In this document: in pieces, positions 59,884 to 64,000 of the stretch
Layout: the number at the start of each line of letters is the position of its first letter
Numbering within the stretch: position 1 is the first letter of the stretch
Program-made: the position numbers and the translations under genes
Origin: Alphaproteobacteria bacterium
GTDB lineage: Bacteria > Pseudomonadota > Alphaproteobacteria > Rs-D84
Length of the DNA stretch: 64,000 nt
Assembly (NCBI GenBank): GCA_017503725.1
Contig: JAFVSL010000006.1
Coordinates: 37,505-101,504 of the forward strand
Direction: 5' to 3'
Notes under the pieces: generated by a model
The model's database searches: none
What the model was told of the DNA's origin: nothing
Seen by the model: the letters and a program-made list of their open reading frames with translations, nothing else

Positions 59884-60669
59884 TTATTGTTTCTTGAACA
59901 CAATAATATATTCGTGTTTGAAGACATAAAAGTCACTATTTAATGCTCTGTAACGCCAAATTGCGTGCTTGTTGGATTTGCTCTTTGTTTCTTCAAAATT
60001 TTTTATCAAAATAGCTTTAAGTATGAAATTTTTACGCATAAATAAATTCATACAATAAAAGCCAAGGGGGGTAATCTGGCTGTTGGAATATTTATCGCCG
60101 ATAACGACAGCACAATATCTTCCTTTCTCCAAATGCTTTGTTGTATTATCGATAACTGCGCTAAAAGAATCCAAGAAATCATTCAAGGTTTTTGAATTAG
60201 ATAAGTCGTTCGCATCTTCAGAAAATTTGACTATATCCCAATATGGAGGATGCAAAATTACAAACTGAACTTTTTTTATACCTAAACCTTGTAGTTCTTT
60301 TTCTAAGTCAACAGACCGACTATCTCCCACAATAATTTTACTGGTAATATTTTCTTTCTTTTCCGTGATTATTCTGCGGTATGCTTCGACTGCAACGTCA
60401 CGCTGCAACTCTATACCAATCGAATTGCGATTCATCCTTTGGGCTTCAATCAATGTTGTGCCGCTGCCCATAAAAGGGTCTAATACCCAATCACCAGATT
60501 TGGTGTATCTTGTTAATAATTGATGCGGAATTTGTGGTATGAAATTCCCGTGGTAATGTCCACTATGTGCGCCAGAGTTGTCGCGTTTTTCTATAATCCA
60601 TAATGAATCTGTATATATATCCCCATATTCTCTCCATTGTTGTATGTCAATATCATTGTAGCGAGACAT
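59884..60669 (-). CDS. DNA methyltransferase with motif I before motif IV (N4/N6-type)
   Basis: The product is 261 residues. The SAM-binding motif LDPFMGSGT (63-71) precedes the catalytic HPPYW (140-144), the reverse of the order in CcrM here. The first residue of motif IV is His rather than Asp or Ser, a variant of amino-methyltransferases. It ends 2 nt from the convergent nuclease gene and overlaps no one. Its partner methyltransferase starts 1 nt after on the same strand, so two methylases serve one recognition site or its two strands. The methylated base (A or C) is not decidable by eye. Confidence 0.75.
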   Translation of the reverse strand: MSRYNDIDIQQWREYGDIYTDSLWIIEKRDNSGAHSGHYHGNFIPQIPHQLLTRYTKSGDWVLDPFMGSGTTLIEAQRMNRNSIGIELQRDVAVEAYRRIITEKKENITSKIIVGDSRSVDLEKELQGLGIKKVQFVILHPPYWDIVKFSEDANDLSNSKTLNDFLDSFSAVIDNTTKHLEKGRYCAVVIGDKYSNSQITPLGFYCMNLFMRKNFILKAILIKNFEETKSKSNKHAIWRYRALNSDFYVFKHEYIIVFKKQ

Positions 60670-60670
60670 T

Positions 60671-61678
60671 TTAATTGTCCTTTTTTACAAGGCACTGTAA
60701 ATATTCAATGGTTTCGTTAGCGGATATATTGCGGTTTTCGTTTTTATCTGCCTTAAACCTGCGATACGTTTTTGTATAAAAAGAATATTCACCATACTTT
60801 GACATAATATCTTTGATTTGGTCAAGGGACATAAGCCCCTCGTTATTATAGCTCAAGAAGATGTATTTAAACTTTGCTTTCTTAATTAAATCTTCAAAAA
60901 CGTCGCATACGGTTTTTGCAGAACAAAATGCGCTTTTTTGATCGGAATAATTTCTAAGACCTGTGACCCCCCTAACGGTTGGGTTATCATATTTTGCGAT
61001 AGTTTCAAGCACATGATAATTTGCACAGTACTGGCGTTCATTATATGGCGGATCCAAGTATAATACATCGCCCTCGATCTCATTTACCAGTTCGTTAATA
61101 TCTTTGTTAAATGCTTTACCTTTGGGACCAGCAATAATTGGCAATGGTTCAAGTACAAATTCTTTTGCAGCCGACTTCTTGATTTTCTTCAAAAATGCAC
61201 CATACACGGAAGCTGTATTTGCATATTTATCAATAGAATTTATAAGCGATGCCAAATAATAAAAATAAGAGTCTTCATCAATTTCATTTGTTTTAAGCAA
61301 TTTTTCTAACTCTGTTCGTATGGCATCGCATTTTCTGCCATTAGAATCTGTAAAATAATTCCTGCCGGAACCAGATCCTGCACAATAATTATTATAAATA
61401 AAGCCGTCAATTCCTGGTAATGAATTTAGATGATCCAACAAGTCTGTTCGTATGGAATCAGTGTTTTCTATTAGGTGTTTGTTTACAACAAAACTGTAAT
61501 ATTGCAGGTCATTTGATAGAACTTTGCAGCCAAGGTCTCTGTAATATGCCCCAACAACACCTGTACCGGCAAATAAATCTGCAAAGGAATAAGGGGTGCC
61601 ATCTTCGTACTTAGTAACTTTCTTGATGGTTTCGTGTAAAAAATCTAATAAAGAGTACTTCGACCCTATGTAATTCAT
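60671..61678 (-). CDS. N6-adenine DNA methyltransferase (D12 class, type II R-M)
   Basis: A 335-residue Dam-like enzyme. It begins MNYIGSKYSLLDFL, with SAM motif FADLFAGTGVVG (32-43), SNDLQYYS and catalytic DPPY at 209-212 (LYLDPPYNERQYCANYHVLE). The large target-recognition segment lies between motifs I and IV (about 70-180). It is the upstream gene of the methyltransferase pair, reading towards the nuclease pair. Members of this class belong to type II systems and phage methylases. Its codon use is AT-rich like the rest of the cluster. Confidence 0.85.
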   Translation of the reverse strand: MNYIGSKYSLLDFLHETIKKVTKYEDGTPYSFADLFAGTGVVGAYYRDLGCKVLSNDLQYYSFVVNKHLIENTDSIRTDLLDHLNSLPGIDGFIYNNYCAGSGSGRNYFTDSNGRKCDAIRTELEKLLKTNEIDEDSYFYYLASLINSIDKYANTASVYGAFLKKIKKSAAKEFVLEPLPIIAGPKGKAFNKDINELVNEIEGDVLYLDPPYNERQYCANYHVLETIAKYDNPTVRGVTGLRNYSDQKSAFCSAKTVCDVFEDLIKKAKFKYIFLSYNNEGLMSLDQIKDIMSKYGEYSFYTKTYRRFKADKNENRNISANETIEYLQCLVKKDN

Positions 61679-61836
61679 CCCTATTTCCTTAAATGTTTCT
61701 TAATGTTTCTCAACAATCCTTAATACGGTTAAATATCGTTGTTGAATGATAAGCTTTTTTTGTGCAAAAAAGCAAATGGTTTTTAAGCTTATTTAGAAAA
61801 ACTTATGAAAAAACAATTTGTTGAACAAAATAATTT
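61679..61836. promoter_or_regulatory. Promoter region of the methyltransferase pair with inverted repeat
   Basis: A 158-bp AT-rich gap. ATAAGCTT (61749-61756) and AAGCTTAT (61785-61792) form an 8-bp inverted repeat 28 nt apart, and TTAATGTTTCT occurs near the start codon side. These could be an operator for a controller protein, but no C protein is seen. Confidence 0.4.
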
Positions 61837-62049
61837 TTATGTTTCTATGTTTTTCCACATCGCTGACATTTGAAAAAATTTGCGCTGGATGCGGCGCAGT
61901 AGCCATGCTTGCCGAAAGGTAAGTTTGCCACCATTTGTTCTGCGTATCGCCGATTCCAGTTTGCATAACGGACGACAGGCAGCAAAGTAGAGCAAGGTAA
62001 AATTTGTGTTGTGGTTCGGTTCAATCTCGTCAAAGTGCTTGTATTTCAT
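61837..62049 (-). CDS. Small hypothetical protein
   Basis: A 70-residue ORF starting at an ATG with AAGGGG 6 nt upstream. The sequence is basic, aromatic-rich (TNFTLLYFAACRPLCKLES, LLRRIQRKFFQMSAMWK) and has three Cys-like residues in the first half. Not recognised. It may be a real small gene or a chance ORF; composition and a good ribosome site favour real. Confidence 0.45.
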   Translation of the reverse strand: MKYKHFDEIEPNHNTNFTLLYFAACRPLCKLESAIRRTNGGKLTFRQAWLLRRIQRKFFQMSAMWKNIET

Positions 62050-62556
62050 ACGCAACCCCTTAAAAAAGTTGTCGTATTTGTGCTTATCTTTTCTGGATTG
62101 TCCAGTCATTTGTTCAATGTAACAAAAATAAAAATACACAATCTTACATCACGGGTGCAATTTTTGGTAGAAAAGGGTTAGAATATTACGGGTTTTGCTT
62201 TTACGACAGACGGACTAGCATTTCCGTGTGTCGTAGGGTGTTTTGGTGTGCAATAAATGCTTTATGGTGTATATGCCTGCAGTTGATTTAGAATCATGAT
62301 TTTTGATTTTTCAAAAAACAAAAAATAACAATCGTTGAAATTACTGGGGTTTTTAATAGAAATCTACATAGAAATCTATATACAAATCATAAAAAAGCCA
62401 TCGGACAAGAAAACGTATTTATAGAAATGTAAGGGTGGTTTTTCATAGGTGTTCTGTGTATTTTGGTGTGTTTTTATTAAAAAAAGGGGTAAAAATGCCC
62501 ATTTTTGATGTTTTGGTGTGTTTTATACAGGAACAAGTTGCTACTATGAAAGCAAA
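62050..62556. other. 507-bp intergenic region with short repeated motifs
   Basis: No convincing gene. Decamer TTTTGGTGTG occurs three times (62241, 62461, 62511) and TAGAAATCTA-type words recur at about 62357-62378. An imperfect iteron-like arrangement. Otherwise AT-rich non-coding DNA between the R-M cluster and the tRNA-Asn fragment. Confidence 0.5.
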
Positions 62557-62582
62557 GAAAAAATCCCGGAAAACCGGGAAAT
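62557..62582 (-). terminator. Terminator for the original tRNA-Asn
   Basis: On the minus strand TCCCGG-TTTT-CCGGGA is followed by a T-tract (A-run 62557-62563 on plus). It sits just after the tRNA 3' end, so it belongs to the chromosomal flank rather than the element. Confidence 0.75.
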
Positions 62583-62584
62583 TC

Positions 62585-62630
62585 TGGCTCGGGCAGTTGG
62601 ACTCGAACCAACGACATACGGATTAACAGT
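62585..62630 (-). other. Attachment site: 3' half of tRNA-Asn (anticodon GTT)
   Basis: On the minus strand this reads from the anticodon loop (CTGTTAA, giving GTT, with the stem half TCCG) through the T-arm (GTTGG-TTCGAGT-CCAAC) to acceptor TGCCCGA, G and CCA. The 5' half of the tRNA is missing on the right, where unrelated sequence begins exactly at the anticodon loop. This is the duplicated core left at one end of an element integrated by a tyrosine recombinase. The intact tRNA is expected at the other, rightward, end beyond the window. Confidence 0.8.
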
Positions 62631-64000
62631 ACCTGCGATTCAGAGGGGTGTAAAATTTCAATTTTGTCGCAGATTTCTGCGTGTTCTAGCGAATTAAAAA
62701 ATGTAAAAAAATAGCCATTTTTTTGATTGCTGTGTAGCGGCTGTGTAAAATACAGACCTGTCTAGGACATACCCATTTGGAACTAAATCCAGATTTATAC
62801 AAAATGACCTAAAGAAAAACCACCCACAAAGGGGTGGCGGATTACAACAGGTCATTCAACAAGTTCATGCACTTTATTTTCTGCTGCATGTTCGCCCGAC
62901 CATACACATTCAGGGTAAACGAAACATTCTTATGCCCGAGGATCTCAGACAACGATTTGATGTCAAAATCTGGTATCTCAATGGCTCGAACCGCAAACGT
63001 GTGTCTTATCTCGTGAAATTTGACTGTACGCAGATTGTGCTTCTTCAGGAATCTGGCAAAGAATTGACGATAAGTCCTGGGTTCTGTGGGCTTAGTTTTC
63101 CCCGTCAAGAAATATTGATTGGGATTATCAGAATAGTATTTTTTGATGATGTTAATCAATAAGGATGGTAGCGGAATGGTCCTAGCTGAACTTGCAGTTT
63201 TTGGCGCACCAATGTGGACATAGGACGTACCCTTGGTCTTGTCATAAATGCGCTGAACTGTGCGCTGGATTGTGATGGTTTTATCAATCAATGAAATATC
63301 ACGCATCTGCAGGCCGCACAGTTCACCAATTCGGATGCCCGTAAATAACGCAACCAGCACCCCAGCAGTGCGGCGGTTCATTTTCATGTAGATACACTGG
63401 ATTAAAGCTAGCTCCTCGTCTTTGGACAAGGCAATGACACGTTTAATAGAGAAATCCTTGGGATATTCAATAAGATCCCAGTTCAACATAGGGATAATTT
63501 GTTCTTTGTATGCATAAAGTAGGCACAGGCGCAGGACAAGAATTACATCCCGAATAGTTTTGACAGTAAGGCCACCCGATTTATCCAATCGGCCTTCATT
63601 ATGCAACAAAGTGATATATGACTGGATGTCAGACTCTGTGATTTTACCAATCTTCTGTGTTCCAAAATGTGGTACCAAATGATTCTCTGCAATCAGCATA
63701 AAGCTGGCGTAAGTTGATGGCGTTATCATTGGTCGTTTCTGGACAAGCCAAGCGTTTACAAGTGTTTTGAATTGACTGTTTGTTGTTAGTTTCATTGTAC
63801 ATACTCCTTTTTTTTCGTACAGAAGTATGTTGAGAAGAAAACAACCTAAAAACAAACCGCTAGTATCGGTCTTGAACCGCCCCTCCGTTTCCCAGGTTTT
63901 GAAGATGCGTGGGAGAGGAAAAAGCTTGAAAAAATATGTTCAATAAATCCCAGTTCTGGCAAGCTACCTGCTGAATTCTACTATATTGACTTAGAATGCG
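62631..64000. mobile_element. Left end of an integrative element (tRNA-Asn att site with tyrosine integrase)
   Basis: Begins at the tRNA-Asn 3' fragment and contains the integrase; 63796-64000 has no recognised gene. The element continues past the right edge, so its size and type (phage, ICE or island) cannot be said. Confidence 0.7.
62842..63795 (-). CDS. Tyrosine recombinase/integrase
   Basis: A 317-residue phage-type integrase. An N-terminal SAM-like core-binding domain (TPSTYASFMLIAENHLVPHF) precedes the catalytic domain. The tetrad is seen as Arg in FTGIRIGELCGL, HEIRHTFAVR (H-x2-R), His in LGHKNVSFTLNVYGRA and the nucleophile Tyr in the same segment. The ATG at 63793-63795 follows AAGGAG by 8 nt, and the frame upstream has no family N terminus. 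It reads toward the adjacent attachment site, as is usual, and probably mediates site-specific integration in tRNA-Asn. Confidence 0.93.
   Translation of the reverse strand: MKLTTNSQFKTLVNAWLVQKRPMITPSTYASFMLIAENHLVPHFGTQKIGKITESDIQSYITLLHNEGRLDKSGGLTVKTIRDVILVLRLCLLYAYKEQIIPMLNWDLIEYPKDFSIKRVIALSKDEELALIQCIYMKMNRRTAGVLVALFTGIRIGELCGLQMRDISLIDKTITIQRTVQRIYDKTKGTSYVHIGAPKTASSARTIPLPSLLINIIKKYYSDNPNQYFLTGKTKPTEPRTYRQFFARFLKKHNLRTVKFHEIRHTFAVRAIEIPDFDIKSLSEILGHKNVSFTLNVYGRANMQQKIKCMNLLNDLL

Noticed and set aside
61837..62139. Long form (100 residues) of the small ORF
   Set aside because: The extension lacks a ribosome site; the ATG at 62049 has one, so only the shorter form is listed.
62241..62520. 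CRISPR-like array
   Set aside because: The repeated words are only 10 nt long with irregular gaps and no cas genes nearby.
58108..62582. R-M cluster as cargo of the tRNA-Asn integrative element
   Set aside because: The tRNA-Asn fragment's orientation and its native terminator on the left put the element to the right of 62630, so the cluster is outside it.
62435..62626. Plus-strand ORF ending in the tRNA-Asn fragment
   Set aside because: Its C-terminal half is antisense translation of the tRNA 3' half, and no ribosome site is present.

Overview
The window is 64 kb of chromosome from what looks like an uncultured, host-associated alphaproteobacterium. The signs are a CcrM-type GANTC methyltransferase, an rpmF-plsX / fabH-ihfA gene set, ornithine-lipid genes, a VirB-type secretion cluster and moderate-to-low GC. 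The lineage is an inference from gene content. No rRNA is present, so it cannot be fixed from this window.

Layout. 1-2.5 kb (minus): the end of a type IV secretion cluster, with VirB8, a VirB9 carrying a C-terminal SPOR domain, and a truncated VirB10-like protein. 2.7-14.6 kb (plus): tRNA-Trp, then secE-nusG-rplK-rplA-rplJ-rplL-rpoB-rpoC with recognisable leader hairpins. 14.7-25.7 kb: the usually contiguous rpmF-plsX-fabH-ihfA cluster, split by about 8.5 kb. The inserted stretch holds a phospholipase-D-like lipoprotein, a 700-residue Cys-rich secreted protein, a MerC-like membrane protein, two tandem DUF3419/BtaA-like genes, tRNA-Arg and a 626-residue protein I do not recognise. 25.7-49.7 kb: a mixed housekeeping and envelope region. 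It contains mraZ, archaeal-type proS, olsB-olsA, mltB, outer-membrane barrels, hemW, an M13 peptidase, lactate dehydrogenase, a membrane spermidine synthase, superoxide dismutase, a thioredoxin-like anchored protein, cvpA, lipoproteins, a soluble lytic transglycosylase and nrdR. 49.8-57.7 kb: ccrM, a tandem pair of unrecognised paralogues, an APH-like kinase, priA, a SHOCT membrane protein, a small ferredoxin, a Bax-inhibitor family protein and lgt. 57.7-58.0 kb: tRNA-Ser preceded by a decayed copy of its own 5' half. 58.1-61.7 kb: an AT-rich restriction-modification/defence cluster with two candidate nucleases (HNH-like, and EVE-like plus PD-(D/E)XK) and two adenine/cytosine-amino DNA methyltransferases. 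62.6-64 kb: the left end of an integrative element, marked by a tRNA-Asn 3'-half attachment site and a tyrosine integrase. The element runs off the right edge.

Themes. (1) Transcription and translation core. (2) Envelope lipids: plsX, fabH, olsBA, DUF3419 pair, PLD, lgt. Together they suggest use of phosphorus-free amino lipids. (3) Envelope proteins and peptidoglycan turnover. (4) Mobile and defence DNA concentrated at tRNA genes. Points worth a second look are the tRNA-linked palindromic insertions, the four-gene R-M cluster, a possible natural rifampicin-resistance residue in RpoB, near-leaderless promoters, and an A10 tract that could make a soluble form of an anchored thioredoxin-like protein.
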